Positions 14,759 through 23,405 of a stretch of DNA of 27,029 nt are shown in pieces. The DNA lies in NCBI GenBank assembly GCA_032160545.1, contig JAVHVN010000116.1, positions 1 through 27,029 on the forward strand, read 5' to 3'. This stretch comes from DATGFB01 sp032160545. Its GTDB lineage: Bacteria; Actinomycetota; Actinomycetes; Mycobacteriales; Jatrophihabitantaceae. The notes under the pieces were generated by a model. It had not been told where the DNA came from. It made no database searches and saw only the letters and a list, made by a program, of their open reading frames with translations. Numbering within the stretch: position 1 is the first letter of the stretch; each line of letters starts with the position of its first letter. Position numbers and translations under genes: made by a program.

Positions 14759-15772
14759 TCAGCTCTGTTCGCGCATGGCGCGCAGGCTCTCCTTCAGCGA
14801 CCCCATCGTGGCGAGGACGGCGGTGGGCTCGTAACCGCAGTGCGCCATGCAGTTGTTGCAACGCTCGTCCCTGCCGCGGCCGTAGGAATCCCAGTCGGTC
14901 GTCTCGATGAGCTCCTTGTACGTCTTCACGTAACCGTCGGCCATCAGGTAGCAGGGCCGCTGCCACCCGAGCAGCGAGTACGACGGGATCGCCCAGGCCG
15001 TGCAGTCGAAGTCGCGCTTGCCCTCGAGGAAGTCGAGGAACAGCGGGGAGTGGTTCAGCCGCCACCGCTTGCGGTTGCCGTTGGCGAAGGCCTTCGAGAA
15101 CAGCTCGCGGGTCTCGGTGACGCCGAGGAAGTGGTCCTGGTCGGGCGCCTTCTCGTAGGCGTAGGCCGGCGAGAGCATCATGCTGTCGACCTGCACCTCG
15201 TCGTTGAGGAAGTTCAGCACGTCGATGATCGTCTGCGGCGTGTCGGTGTTGAAGAACGTCGAGTTGGTCGTGACGCGGAAGCCCTTCTCCTTGAGGAACC
15301 TGATCGCGGCGACCGCCTCGTCGAAGACGCCCTCCTTGGCGACCGACTCGTCGTGACGCTCGCGCAGGCCGTCGATGTGGATCGCGAAGGAGAAGTACGG
15401 GGAGGGCGTGAAGTTGAACTTGTCCCACCGCTTGCGGACGAGCTCGGCATTCGTGCAGAGGTAGACGTACTTCTTGCGCTTGACCAGCTCCTGCACCATC
15501 ACGTCGATCTGCGGGTGCATGAGCGGCTCGCCGCCGGCGATGGAGACCATCGGCGCGCCGCACTCCTCGAGGGCGGCGACGGCCTGCTCGACAGGCATCC
15601 GCTGGCGCAGCACATCGTGCGGCTGCTGGATCTTGCCGCACCCGTTGCACTTGAGGTTGCAGGCGAACAGTGGCTCGAGCTCGACGATCAGCGGGAACTT
15701 CTCGCGCCGCCGCATCTTGTTCTGGAACAGGTACCAGCCGACGCGAGCGCCTTGGCGAAGTGGAATGGGCAT
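14759..15772 (-). CDS. hpnH: adenosyl-hopene transferase HpnH (radical SAM)
   Basis: Radical SAM enzyme of 337 residues that adds a 5'-deoxyadenosyl group to hopene (diploptene) to give adenosylhopane, the first step of extended (C35) hopanoid side chains. The [4Fe-4S] motif C38-x3-C42-x2-C45 lies in FACNLKCNGCGK, and SIAGGEPLMHP is the usual second radical-SAM motif. A C-terminal cysteine group (ERCNNCMAHCGYEP) and the N-terminal IPLRQGARVGWYLFQNK are HpnH hallmarks. The ATG at 15772 shares a base with the stop of the HpnG-IspH gene (TGATG), so translation is probably coupled. It is the last gene of the hopanoid operon. Confidence 0.95.
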   Translation of the reverse strand: MPIPLRQGARVGWYLFQNKMRRREKFPLIVELEPLFACNLKCNGCGKIQQPHDVLRQRMPVEQAVAALEECGAPMVSIAGGEPLMHPQIDVMVQELVKRKKYVYLCTNAELVRKRWDKFNFTPSPYFSFAIHIDGLRERHDESVAKEGVFDEAVAAIRFLKEKGFRVTTNSTFFNTDTPQTIIDVLNFLNDEVQVDSMMLSPAYAYEKAPDQDHFLGVTETRELFSKAFANGNRKRWRLNHSPLFLDFLEGKRDFDCTAWAIPSYSLLGWQRPCYLMADGYVKTYKELIETTDWDSYGRGRDERCNNCMAHCGYEPTAVLATMGSLKESLRAMREQS

Positions 15773-17286
15773 CAGCCGGATACTCCTCGGGGCAGGGTGA
15801 AGGTGAGGTTCTCCTCGACGACGACGCGTTCGTCGATGTCGACGGGGCCTAGGGCACGCAGCATCTCGACGAGCTCGTCGACGAGATGCGGGGGGGCGGA
15901 CGCCCCCGCGGTGATGCCGACGCGGCTCGCGCCGTGCAGCCACGACGGCAGGATGTCGGTCGCGTCCTCGATCAGATGGGCCTCGGTACCCGCGGCCTGC
16001 GCGACCTCCACGAGGCGCTGGGAGTTCGAGGAGTTCGCCGAGCCGATCACCAGCAGCAGGTCGCAGTCAGGCACGATGGCCTGCACCGCGCGCTGCCGGT
16101 TGGTGGTGGCGTAGCAGATGTCGTCGGTAGGGGAGGACTCGATCAGCGGGAAGCGCCGCCGCAGCGCGGCGACGGTGGCCGCCGCATCGTCGACCCCGAG
16201 TGTCGTCTGCAGGACGAATGCCACCCGGGACGGGTCCTCGACCTCGATCGCCGCGGCCTCGGCGGCGTCCTGCACCAGCCGGATCTGCCCGGGTGCCTCG
16301 CCGAGCGTCCCTTCGACCTCGTCGTGGCCGGCGTGCCCGACCAGCAGCACCTGCTCGCCGCGCCCGACGAATCGCTTCGCCTCGCTGTGCACCTTCGCGA
16401 CGAGCGGGCAGGTTGCGTCGATCGCGTTCAGGCCCCGGCGTTCGGCCTCGATCCGCACTGCGGGAGCGACGCCGTGCGCCGAGAACACCACGGTCGTGTT
16501 GTCGGGCACCTCGTCGAGTTCGTCGACGAAGACCACGCCGCGCCGTTCGAAGTCCTTGACGACATGCGCGTTGTGCACGATCTGGCGACGGACGTACACC
16601 GGGTGCGGGTAGCGCTGCAGCGCGATGTTGACGATGTCGATGGCACGCTCGACGCCCGCGCAGAACGAGCGCGGCCCGGCGAGCAGCACCGTGCGTGGCG
16701 CCGCGAGTGCCGCCCACGGCCCGAGCGCCCGGCCGACCTGCCGCAGCGTCGCGAGCGCCTTGGCGCCCGCCGGAACCGTGCGCAACCGCGCGATGGGCGT
16801 GTACGCGGTGTCGGCCACCACCCGGACGACCGCGACCGGCCGCTGCCCGGGCAGGGCCTGGGCGGCGCGCACCAGCGATGCCGACTCCATGTCGACCGCG
16901 ATGGCTCCCGACGCCGCGAGCTTCTCGCGCTCGTGCCAACTGGTCACGATGTGGTCGGTGCTGACGATCGGCCCGGTGCGTACCCGCAATCCGAGCCGGC
17001 GCAGCTCGGCGACGAGCGGGGCGGCGCCGCGCAGCGCGATGCGGTCGGCGCCGTCGCGAACCTCGGTGGCCACCACGACGTCGCCGGGGCGCAGCCCGGG
17101 GTCGAGCCCGCCCGCAACCCCTGCGACCGCGACAGCACCCGGTGCGAGCCGGTGCAGCCGCGGCAGCCAGTGCGCCACCTTGGCCGGCCCCATGCCGCAG
17201 CGCTCGAGCACGGTCGTGGGATCGGTGCCGAGCAGCGACAGGTACTCGGCACGCAGTGCGGCGACGACGACAAGGGGAGCGCTCAT
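15772..17286 (-). CDS. fusion of adenosylhopane nucleosidase (HpnG-like) and IspH (HMBPP reductase)
   Basis: One uninterrupted 504-codon reading frame encodes two enzymes. Residues 1 to about 190 are a nucleoside phosphorylase-like HpnG domain (GMGPAKVAHW at 31-40, AGVAGGLDPGLRPGD at 55-69, VDMESASLV at 131-139), expected to remove adenine from adenosylhopane. Residues about 198-500 are a full IspH/LytB domain, the last MEP-pathway enzyme: cluster cysteines C209 (SFCAGVERA), C293 (DATCPLV) and C391 (DICYATTNRQ), active-site IVHNAH and SAHG, and TTNRQ. ATG at 17286 overlaps the shc stop (ATGA). No stop, internal start with a ribosome site, or frameshift is apparent between the domains. The domain calls are firm; whether the product stays fused in the cell is unknown. 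Confidence 0.93.
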   Translation of the reverse strand: MSAPLVVVAALRAEYLSLLGTDPTTVLERCGMGPAKVAHWLPRLHRLAPGAVAVAGVAGGLDPGLRPGDVVVATEVRDGADRIALRGAAPLVAELRRLGLRVRTGPIVSTDHIVTSWHEREKLAASGAIAVDMESASLVRAAQALPGQRPVAVVRVVADTAYTPIARLRTVPAGAKALATLRQVGRALGPWAALAAPRTVLLAGPRSFCAGVERAIDIVNIALQRYPHPVYVRRQIVHNAHVVKDFERRGVVFVDELDEVPDNTTVVFSAHGVAPAVRIEAERRGLNAIDATCPLVAKVHSEAKRFVGRGEQVLLVGHAGHDEVEGTLGEAPGQIRLVQDAAEAAAIEVEDPSRVAFVLQTTLGVDDAAATVAALRRRFPLIESSPTDDICYATTNRQRAVQAIVPDCDLLLVIGSANSSNSQRLVEVAQAAGTEAHLIEDATDILPSWLHGASRVGITAGASAPPHLVDELVEMLRALGPVDIDERVVVEENLTFTLPRGVSG

Positions 17287-19184
17287 GTCACCGCCGCCAG
17301 GTATCGGGAGTACCGGCCCAGCGCGCTCACGGGGAACACGATCCGGTACATCTCGTAGTTGATGTAGAAGTCGCCGGGGAAGCCGGTACCGGTGTAGAGC
17401 GGTTCGTCCCAGCCGCCCTCGGCCTGCTGCGTGTCGATCAGCCACTGGACGCCACGCTCGACGGCCGCCGTCGAGGGGTCGACGGCCAGCAGCGCGAGCA
17501 GGGCCCATGCGGTCTGCGATGCCGTCGAGTCGCCGCGACCGCGCCACGCGTCGTCCCGGTAGGAACGCAGGTCCTCGCCCCAACCGCCGTCGGCGTTCTG
17601 GTGCCGCTCGAGCCAGGCGACCGCCCGCCGGATCGCCTGGTCGGTGCGCGGGATGCCCGCCTCGACCAGCGCGGGGACCACCGCACCCGTGCCGTACACG
17701 TGGTTCGCGCCCCAGCGTCCGAACCACGAACCGTCGGCCTCCTGCGCGTCGAGCAGCCACCGGACGCCGCGGCGAGCGGGTTCGGAGTCGGCCTGCCCGA
17801 CCCGCCCCAGCATCTCGACGACGTGCGCGGTGACGTCGGCCGACGGCGGGTCGATCACCGCACCGAAGTCGCAGAACGGCAGCTTCTCGACGAGCCGGCG
17901 GGTGTTGTCGGCGTCGAACGCGCCCCATCCGCCGTCGGCGGACTGCATGCCGAGCACCCAGTCGACGCCGCGCTCGATCGCCCCGGTCACGCCGGGCAGT
18001 GCGCGCACGCGGTCGAGGGACAGCACGACCTCGGCGGTGTCGTCGATGTCGGGATAGCCGTCGTTGGCGAACTCGAAGGCCCAGCCCCCCGGTGCGAGAG
18101 CCGGCCGTTTGACCGACCAGTCGCCCGTGACCGCGATCTCCTCGCCGAGCATCCAGCGCACCGCGCGGACGACCGCCGGGTCGTCGGGGGCGATCCCGGC
18201 ATCGAGCAGCCCGATGACCGCGAGGCAGGTGTCCCACACCGGCGACTGGCATGCCTCGAGCCGGCGCACCTCGCCCGCGGCGGTCTGCTCGCGGATCAGG
18301 AAGCCCTCGAACCCCTCGATCGCGGCAGCCAGGGACGGGTGGTCGAGGGGGTAGCCGAGCAGGTGCAGCGCGAGGACCGAGTACACCCACGGCGGCTGGA
18401 TGCCGCCCCAGCCGCCGTCGGCCTCCTGGCGGGCGAGAATCCATTCGGCCGCACGCCGCAGCGCGAGTTCACGGCCGGGCTGCACCGGCGACCGGTCGTA
18501 CACCTTGAGGGCCCGGTCCAGCACGCCGAAGGCTCGTGCCACCAGGTCCCGGGGAGCGCGCCGGGACGCGGCAGGGGCGTGCAGCTCGTCCAGGGTGAAG
18601 GGCAACGGGCGCACCGGTCGCAGCGTCGCGACAACGGTGATCGGGACGACCGTCTGCCGCGCCCAGCATCCCCAGTCGTAGACGTTCAGCGGCGCCCACG
18701 AGGGCAGCAACACGATCTCGGGGGGCATGGCCGGCAGGTCGTCCCACGACCACTCGCCGAACAGTGCGAGCCAGATGCGGGTGAAGACCCGGCTCGCGGC
18801 GATGCCGCCGTTGCCGACGACGAACCGGCGGGCGAGTCGCAGGTGCGGCTCGTCGACCGCGTCACCGGCGAGCCGCAGCGCCGCATAGGCCTCGATCGTC
18901 GTCGACAGATCGCCCGGGCCGCCCTCGAACGTCGCCCAGGTGCCGTCGGCACGCTGCTGCGAGCGGATCCAGCGCGCCGCGGCCTGCAGGTCGTCCGGTC
19001 GAAGGATCCCGAGGAACTGCCGCATCAGCAGGTCCTCGGCGTCCATCGTCACGTTGGTGCGCAGCTCGCCCTTCCACCAGCCGTGCGGCGACTGGCGCTC
19101 GACGAGGTGGTCGCACGCGCGCTTGACCGCGGCAGCAGCGGACTCGCGACTGCCGGGACTGTCGGGACGGATCTGTGCGGTCAA
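17283..19184 (-). CDS. shc: squalene-hopene cyclase
   Basis: Prenyltransferase/squalene-oxidase-repeat enzyme of 633 residues, the usual length, which cyclises squalene to hopene. The catalytic acid motif is DIDD (379-382) followed by TAEVV, at the position expected from the Alicyclobacillus enzyme. Repeated QW motifs are visible (for example QEADGGWG, QSADGGWGAF, QEADGSWFGRWG, QNADGGWG and QAEGGW), as is YINYEMYRIVFP near the C-terminus. The start is a TTG at 19184, supported by AGGAGGAG (19194-19187) just upstream. The gap to the prenyl synthase stop is 11 bases, the only hopanoid-operon junction without overlap, which suggests independent translation initiation for the cyclase. Membrane association is expected for the family. 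Confidence 0.96.
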   Translation of the reverse strand: MTAQIRPDSPGSRESAAAAVKRACDHLVERQSPHGWWKGELRTNVTMDAEDLLMRQFLGILRPDDLQAAARWIRSQQRADGTWATFEGGPGDLSTTIEAYAALRLAGDAVDEPHLRLARRFVVGNGGIAASRVFTRIWLALFGEWSWDDLPAMPPEIVLLPSWAPLNVYDWGCWARQTVVPITVVATLRPVRPLPFTLDELHAPAASRRAPRDLVARAFGVLDRALKVYDRSPVQPGRELALRRAAEWILARQEADGGWGGIQPPWVYSVLALHLLGYPLDHPSLAAAIEGFEGFLIREQTAAGEVRRLEACQSPVWDTCLAVIGLLDAGIAPDDPAVVRAVRWMLGEEIAVTGDWSVKRPALAPGGWAFEFANDGYPDIDDTAEVVLSLDRVRALPGVTGAIERGVDWVLGMQSADGGWGAFDADNTRRLVEKLPFCDFGAVIDPPSADVTAHVVEMLGRVGQADSEPARRGVRWLLDAQEADGSWFGRWGANHVYGTGAVVPALVEAGIPRTDQAIRRAVAWLERHQNADGGWGEDLRSYRDDAWRGRGDSTASQTAWALLALLAVDPSTAAVERGVQWLIDTQQAEGGWDEPLYTGTGFPGDFYINYEMYRIVFPVSALGRYSRYLAAVT

Positions 19185-19186
19185 CG

Positions 19187-19194
19187 CTCCTCCT
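19187..19194 (-). promoter_or_regulatory. strong ribosome binding site supporting a TTG start of shc
   Basis: Minus strand AGGAGGAG, ending two bases before the TTG at 19184. Its near-perfect anti-Shine-Dalgarno match is what makes the rare TTG start credible and explains how the cyclase can be translated without overlap with the preceding gene. Confidence 0.75.
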
Positions 19195-19195
19195 G

Positions 19196-20227
19196 TCAGC
19201 GGTCGCGGTCGACGATGTACGCGGCGACGGCCGCGAGCTCGGAAACCGCGGGCTCGGCCAGCCCGTGGCCGGCGAGCTCGTCGAGCGCCCTCGTCAGCCG
19301 CGCTTCGGCCTCCTGGATCGCCCAGTCGAGCCCGCCGGATTCCTTGATCAGTCCGGTAGCCAGGATGACATCGTCCTCGTCCTCATGCCGTCCGGCAGCG
19401 AACATCTCCGCGAGCTGGCGGCCCGCGGGGGTGTCGCTCGTCAGGGCGGCGACGATGGGAGCGCTGCGCTTGCCCGCGCGCACGTCGGACGACGACGACT
19501 TGCCGGTGCGCGCGGGGTCACCGACGACGCCGAGGACGTCGTCGACGAGCTGGAAGGCGATGCCGAGTTCGTGCCCGAAACGCTCGAGGGCGCGCACCGT
19601 GGTGTCGGGCGCGCCGGCGGCGAGGGCGCCGACGGAGGTCGCGCACGCCAGCAAGGCGGCGGTCTTGCCGGCCTCCATGTCCAGGACCTCCTGCAGCGAG
19701 ACGCCGTCGCGGCCCTCGAGCCACAGGTCACGGGACTGCCCGCTGATGAGCAGCTGCGTCGCGTTCAGGATGTGCGGCAGGCTGCGCCGCCCCTCGATGC
19801 CGGTCTCGTCGAGCACCTGCATCGCGAGCGTGAGCATCGCGTTGCCCGCGAGGATCGCGTCCCCGTCGCCGAACACCAACCACCCGGTCGGGCGGTGCCG
19901 CCGTTCGAGGTCGCGGTCCATGACGTCGTCGTGCAGCAGCGAGAAGTTGTGCACCAGCTCGACCGCCACGGCGGCCGGCAGGCCGAAGCGCGAGGTGCCG
20001 ATCGCGGCCTCGGCGGAGAGGATCGCGAGCGCGGGCCGGATCGCCTTGCCGCCGGGCTCGGTCGGGTTGCCCTCTGCGTCGCACCACCCCATCTGGTACG
20101 ACGCGATCAGCCGCATCCGATCGTCGGCGAGCGTGCCGATCGCCGCGCGCAGCGCCGGCTCGACGAGGTCGCGGGTGCGGGCGAGCAGCTGCGGAACGAT
20201 CTGGCTGTGTTCGAGCTGGCGTGTCAT
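19196..20227 (-). CDS. polyprenyl (farnesyl/geranylgeranyl-type) diphosphate synthase
   Basis: Trans-isoprenyl diphosphate synthase of 343 residues. The first Asp-rich motif is DDVMD (100-104) in LLHDDVMDRD. The second region is QLVDDVLGVVGD (227-237), with DD at 229-230 and the form common in actinobacterial farnesyl/geranylgeranyl diphosphate synthases. GKAIRPAL holds the diphosphate-binding Lys/Arg. Lying inside the hopanoid operon, it most likely supplies farnesyl diphosphate to HpnD; product length cannot be fixed by eye. ATG at 20227 shares one base with the hpnE stop (TGATG). Confidence 0.92.
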   Translation of the reverse strand: MTRQLEHSQIVPQLLARTRDLVEPALRAAIGTLADDRMRLIASYQMGWCDAEGNPTEPGGKAIRPALAILSAEAAIGTSRFGLPAAVAVELVHNFSLLHDDVMDRDLERRHRPTGWLVFGDGDAILAGNAMLTLAMQVLDETGIEGRRSLPHILNATQLLISGQSRDLWLEGRDGVSLQEVLDMEAGKTAALLACATSVGALAAGAPDTTVRALERFGHELGIAFQLVDDVLGVVGDPARTGKSSSSDVRAGKRSAPIVAALTSDTPAGRQLAEMFAAGRHEDEDDVILATGLIKESGGLDWAIQEAEARLTRALDELAGHGLAEPAVSELAAVAAYIVDRDR

Positions 20228-21573
20228 CAGTCGAACTCCATCGCCTTGTCGGGGGAGAGCCCGGTGGCCGCGTCGGCGGCAGCCACGCCGCTGCGTACCG
20301 CGCTCTCCATGGTGTCTGGCCACCCGGTGTCGGTCCAGGCTCCGGCGAGCTGGATTCCGTCGGGGCCCTCGGACGTGCCCGGGCGTTTCGCCCAGCTGCC
20401 GGCGTCCTGCCGGAAGGTGGCCCGCCGCTCGCGGGTGACGAACGAGTCGAGGACGTCGGCCCGCGCGGCGGGCGGCACCAGCCGCGCGAGTTCGGGGACG
20501 ATCTGGCCGAGGACGTCCTTGGCGGGACGGTCGATGACGCCGTCTGCCGCCGAGATCGTGACCGCGAGGTACTGCGCCCCGGGCCGTTGCGCGGCGAGAC
20601 CGGACGACTCGGTGCGGTCGAAGAACCACTGCACCGGCGAACGCACGGCAGCCGCGAACGGCAGGTCGGTGACCTTGCGGTCGTACACCACGTGGACGTT
20701 CACGATCGGAGACGATCCCAGATCGGCTGCCCGGGCGCTGCGCGTTTCGGCAAGGGCCGGCGCGACGCCGAAGGCCTCGCTGTGCGGAAGCGCCAGGATC
20801 ACCGCCTCGGCCGCCAGCGCAGGCAGTCCTTCGATCTCGACCCGGCCCCCGGGGTGCACCGAACGCACCGCGGTGCCGGTGCGGACCTCGACGCCGGCGT
20901 CCGCGAGCGCCTTCGCCGCGGCCTCGTCGTGCAGCCGACCGAGCGGCGCAGCGGCGTAGCCGATGTCCGCGGCCTCGGCCGAGTCGAGCAATCCGGTGCG
21001 GAACACCTTGGCTGCGAGCGCGAGGGATGCCTCGTCCGGATCGAGGTTCAACGTGGCGGTCGCGATGACGCCCCACAGCGCATCGATGGTCGCCGTGTTC
21101 TGGCCGTGTGCGCGCAGGAAGGCCCCGAGAGTGTCGCGGTCGAGGCTGCGGTCGGCGGGGTCCAGCCGGCGCAGCGCCAGGGCGCCGCGCGGGATTCGGG
21201 CTCGGTCGGCCGGCGCGAGCACGCCGTACCGGGACAGCGCGGCACTGAGGTGCAGCGGAGCGGGCAGCTTCGCGCTGCGGCGCAACCGGGCGCTGCTGCC
21301 GTCGGGGGCGAGCACCGGGATGTCGAGACGCGGCTGCAGCACGACGTGGTCCTCGGCGTCGATGCGGCCGAGCAGCCACCGGTAGGCGGAGCAGCAGCGC
21401 AGGAAGACGTGCTGGCCGTTGTCGACCGAGAGCCCGTCGCGGGTGAACGAGAACGCCGCGCCGCCGAGCCGCGGTCGCTTCTCGACGAGAGTGACCTGGT
21501 GGCCGAGGTCGGCGAGCCGGAGCGCTGCCGAGATGCCGGCGAGGCCGCCCCCGACGACGACCGTCGCGCTCAT
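20227..21573 (-). CDS. hpnE: hydroxysqualene dehydroxylase HpnE
   Basis: FAD-dependent amine-oxidase-like protein of 448 residues. The N-terminal dinucleotide fold VVVGGGLAGISAALRLADLGHQVTLVEKR is clear, followed by RLGGAAFSF and DNGQHVFLRCC, typical of the squalene-associated group; the C-terminal LAGAWTDTGWPDTMESAVRSG completes the FAD site. HpnE reduces hydroxysqualene to squalene in the HpnCDE route. ATG at 21573 overlaps the hpnD stop (ATGA). Length and motifs are complete, and the neighbours make the specific assignment safe against phytoene desaturase-like relatives. Confidence 0.93.
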   Translation of the reverse strand: MSATVVVGGGLAGISAALRLADLGHQVTLVEKRPRLGGAAFSFTRDGLSVDNGQHVFLRCCSAYRWLLGRIDAEDHVVLQPRLDIPVLAPDGSSARLRRSAKLPAPLHLSAALSRYGVLAPADRARIPRGALALRRLDPADRSLDRDTLGAFLRAHGQNTATIDALWGVIATATLNLDPDEASLALAAKVFRTGLLDSAEAADIGYAAAPLGRLHDEAAAKALADAGVEVRTGTAVRSVHPGGRVEIEGLPALAAEAVILALPHSEAFGVAPALAETRSARAADLGSSPIVNVHVVYDRKVTDLPFAAAVRSPVQWFFDRTESSGLAAQRPGAQYLAVTISAADGVIDRPAKDVLGQIVPELARLVPPAARADVLDSFVTRERRATFRQDAGSWAKRPGTSEGPDGIQLAGAWTDTGWPDTMESAVRSGVAAADAATGLSPDKAMEFD

Positions 21574-22454
21574 CGGGTCCGCGCCCCGGCCAGCGAGCGG
21601 GCCGCCACGCGCAGCTTGTCGCGGGTGGGCAGCGAGGTGCGCTGGCGCATGATCGTCGACGGGTCGGCGGCCATGCGCCGAAGCAGCTCGGAGTAGATCC
21701 CCGCCATCGCGCCGCAGCACGCGGCGCTGCGCCGGTCGAGCAGCGGCAGCAGTTGCAGGCCGCGGTCGTACCAGCCCCACGCGCGCGCCGCCTCGAACCG
21801 GATCACCTCGGCCAGTGCCCCCTCGCACGGGTCGAGGCGGCCGTCGTCGGCGAGGGTGATCGTCGCGCCGAACAGGGCGAGGTCGTGGGACGGCAGGTAC
21901 TGGCGGCCGTTCACGTGGTCCTCGCGCACGTCGCGCAGCACGTTGGTGAGCTGGAGCGCGACGCCGAGCGCGTCGGCGAGGTCGGCCGCGCGTGCGGTCT
22001 CGGCCGCCGACAGCTGGGGCGCGAACACGCCGAGGGACAGCCGCCCGATGGAGCCCGCGACGCACCGGCAGTAGTGGACGAGGTCGTCGATGGTCTCGTA
22101 ACGCCGGCCCTCGACGTCCATCTCGCAGCCGTCGACCAGTTCGCCGAACGCCGCGAGGGGGATCGGCAGCCGAGCGGCCGCGTCGGCCAGTGCGACGGCG
22201 ACCGGATCGTCGTCGAACCCGCCCGGATCGGTCGCGACCTTGCGGGCGTCGGCGAGCAGTCGCCGCTTCTCGTCAGCCGGAAGCGAGCCGTCGCCGATGT
22301 CGTCGATACGTCGCGCCATCGCGTAGACGGCCGACAGCGCGGAGCGCTTCGGGGCCGGCAGCAGCCGGATGCCCCACGAGAAGTTGCGCGCCTGCTCGCG
22401 GGTGATCCGCTCGCATTCGGCGTAGGCCGCCGCGACTGAGTTCATCGTGATCAT
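21570..22454 (-). CDS. hpnD: presqualene diphosphate synthase HpnD
   Basis: Squalene/phytoene synthase-family enzyme of 294 residues, expected to condense two farnesyl diphosphates to presqualene diphosphate. The two Asp-rich motifs are DDIGD (51-55) and DVRED (175-179) within NVLRDVREDHVNGRQYLP; YCRCVAGSIGRLSLGVF is also typical. ATG at 22454 is chosen because it overlaps the hpnC stop (ATGA); an in-frame ATG at 22445 is a close alternative, while the longer frame to 22604 is Arg-rich shadow sequence inside hpnC. The adjacent HpnC paralogue and HpnE separate it from phytoene synthase. Confidence 0.94.
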   Translation of the reverse strand: MITMNSVAAAYAECERITREQARNFSWGIRLLPAPKRSALSAVYAMARRIDDIGDGSLPADEKRRLLADARKVATDPGGFDDDPVAVALADAAARLPIPLAAFGELVDGCEMDVEGRRYETIDDLVHYCRCVAGSIGRLSLGVFAPQLSAAETARAADLADALGVALQLTNVLRDVREDHVNGRQYLPSHDLALFGATITLADDGRLDPCEGALAEVIRFEAARAWGWYDRGLQLLPLLDRRSAACCGAMAGIYSELLRRMAADPSTIMRQRTSLPTRDKLRVAARSLAGARTR

Positions 22455-23356
22455 CGTCGCACGGTGAGCTGCGCCGCGTACCGCAGCGTGCTCGCCCTGC
22501 TCGGCGCCAGGTGGCGCGCGAGGACGTCGTGGTCGCCGCCGCGCAGCGCGGCGATCGTCGCGCGGCCGCCGGCCGCGTAGCCGGTCACGGCCAGTCGCGC
22601 CCAACCGTGCAGCGATCGGATCAGCGGTCCGGCCTGCACGAGCATCGCCTCGGCGCGCCCGACCTGGCGCGCGACGACCGTGCGTACCGCGAGGGACGTC
22701 GTCACGGTCGTCAGGTCGTCGCGGGTCACGCCGGCCTCGCGCAACTCCGCGGCGGGCAGGTAGACCCGGCCCGCGAGCGCGTCCTCGCGCACGTCCTGGC
22801 AGTGCTCCAGGACCTGCAGGGCGTTGCAGACGGTGTCCGAACGGCCGATCGCCGTCGCGTCGTCGACGCCCGCGACGGCGAGCACGATCCGGCCGACCGG
22901 CGCCGCCGAGAAGCGGCAGTACTCGAGCAGGTCCTCGAAGTGCTCGTAGCTGCTGGTGAGCTGGTCGCGACGGTTGGCCTCGACCAGGTCCAGCAACGGC
23001 GCCGTACCGAGTCCGTGGTCGCGGACGAGCGGGAACAGACCACGCACCGGAGCGAGCTGCGCTCGACCGCTGGGAAGCGCACGAATGTCGTCCGCGACCG
23101 CGGCGAGCATCGCGAGCCGGTCGCCGCGTGCCTCGTCGCCGACGTCGTCGACGAAGCGAGCGAACAGGTAGGCCCGGGTGAGGTCGTCCCGTACGCGCCG
23201 CGGGAGCAGGCGCAGCGCGACCGGGAAGTTCTCGGCGGACATCCGCCGCAGGGAACCGGCCGCGACGCGCGACAACTCGGCGCCGTCGTTCGGCGCGGGG
23301 CTCGCGACTGCGTGCGGCTCGACGTTCACGTTGGGCTCCCCGGCCGACACCTTCAC
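22451..23356 (-). CDS. hpnC: hydroxysqualene synthase HpnC
   Basis: Squalene-synthase-like enzyme of about 301 residues, first gene of the hopanoid operon, expected to convert presqualene diphosphate to hydroxysqualene. The HpnC-typical SAENFPVALRLLPRRVRDDL lies at about 40-59, with Asp-rich motifs DDVGD (70-74) and DVRED (188-192) in HCQDVREDALAGRVYLP. The first roughly 37 residues (Ala/Pro/Val-rich) are not conserved in the family, so the true start may be later than the GTG at 23356; GTG at 23350 is also in frame, and no strong ribosome site marks either. Confidence 0.92.
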   Translation of the reverse strand: MKVSAGEPNVNVEPHAVASPAPNDGAELSRVAAGSLRRMSAENFPVALRLLPRRVRDDLTRAYLFARFVDDVGDEARGDRLAMLAAVADDIRALPSGRAQLAPVRGLFPLVRDHGLGTAPLLDLVEANRRDQLTSSYEHFEDLLEYCRFSAAPVGRIVLAVAGVDDATAIGRSDTVCNALQVLEHCQDVREDALAGRVYLPAAELREAGVTRDDLTTVTTSLAVRTVVARQVGRAEAMLVQAGPLIRSLHGWARLAVTGYAAGGRATIAALRGGDHDVLARHLAPSRASTLRYAAQLTVRR

Positions 23357-23371
23357 CCGTCCCCGGCTAGA

Positions 23372-23387
23372 ACAGGTTGCAACTTGT
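23372..23387. promoter_or_regulatory. 16-bp near-palindrome upstream of hpnC
   Basis: ACAGGTTGCAACTTGT is symmetric except for one base pair, with a perfect 8-base GTTGCAAC core. It lies 16-31 bases before the annotated hpnC start, where a repressor dimer could act. Confidence 0.4.
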
Positions 23388-23400
23388 TAGCTGGGCTAAC
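23386..23400. promoter_or_regulatory. perfect inverted repeat GTTAGC-TGG-GCTAAC upstream of hpnC
   Basis: A perfect 6-bp dyad with a 3-base centre, overlapping by two bases the neighbouring 16-bp near-palindrome. Candidate operator for the hopanoid operon; a short RNA hairpin in the leader is an alternative. Confidence 0.4.
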
Positions 23401-23405
23401 GTTCT

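Noticed and set aside
15773..15943. N-terminal extension of hpnH
   Set aside because: It lies in the IspH coding region in another frame and lacks any family similarity; the TGATG junction fixes the start.
17142..20438. 1098-codon plus-strand open frame antisense to shc and the prenyl synthase
   Set aside because: Composition is that of an antisense shadow; the minus strand carries complete, motif-rich enzymes with overlapping stops and starts.
22455..22604. Upstream extension of hpnD
   Set aside because: Arg/Ala-rich shadow sequence of hpnC; ATG 22454 overlaps the hpnC stop.
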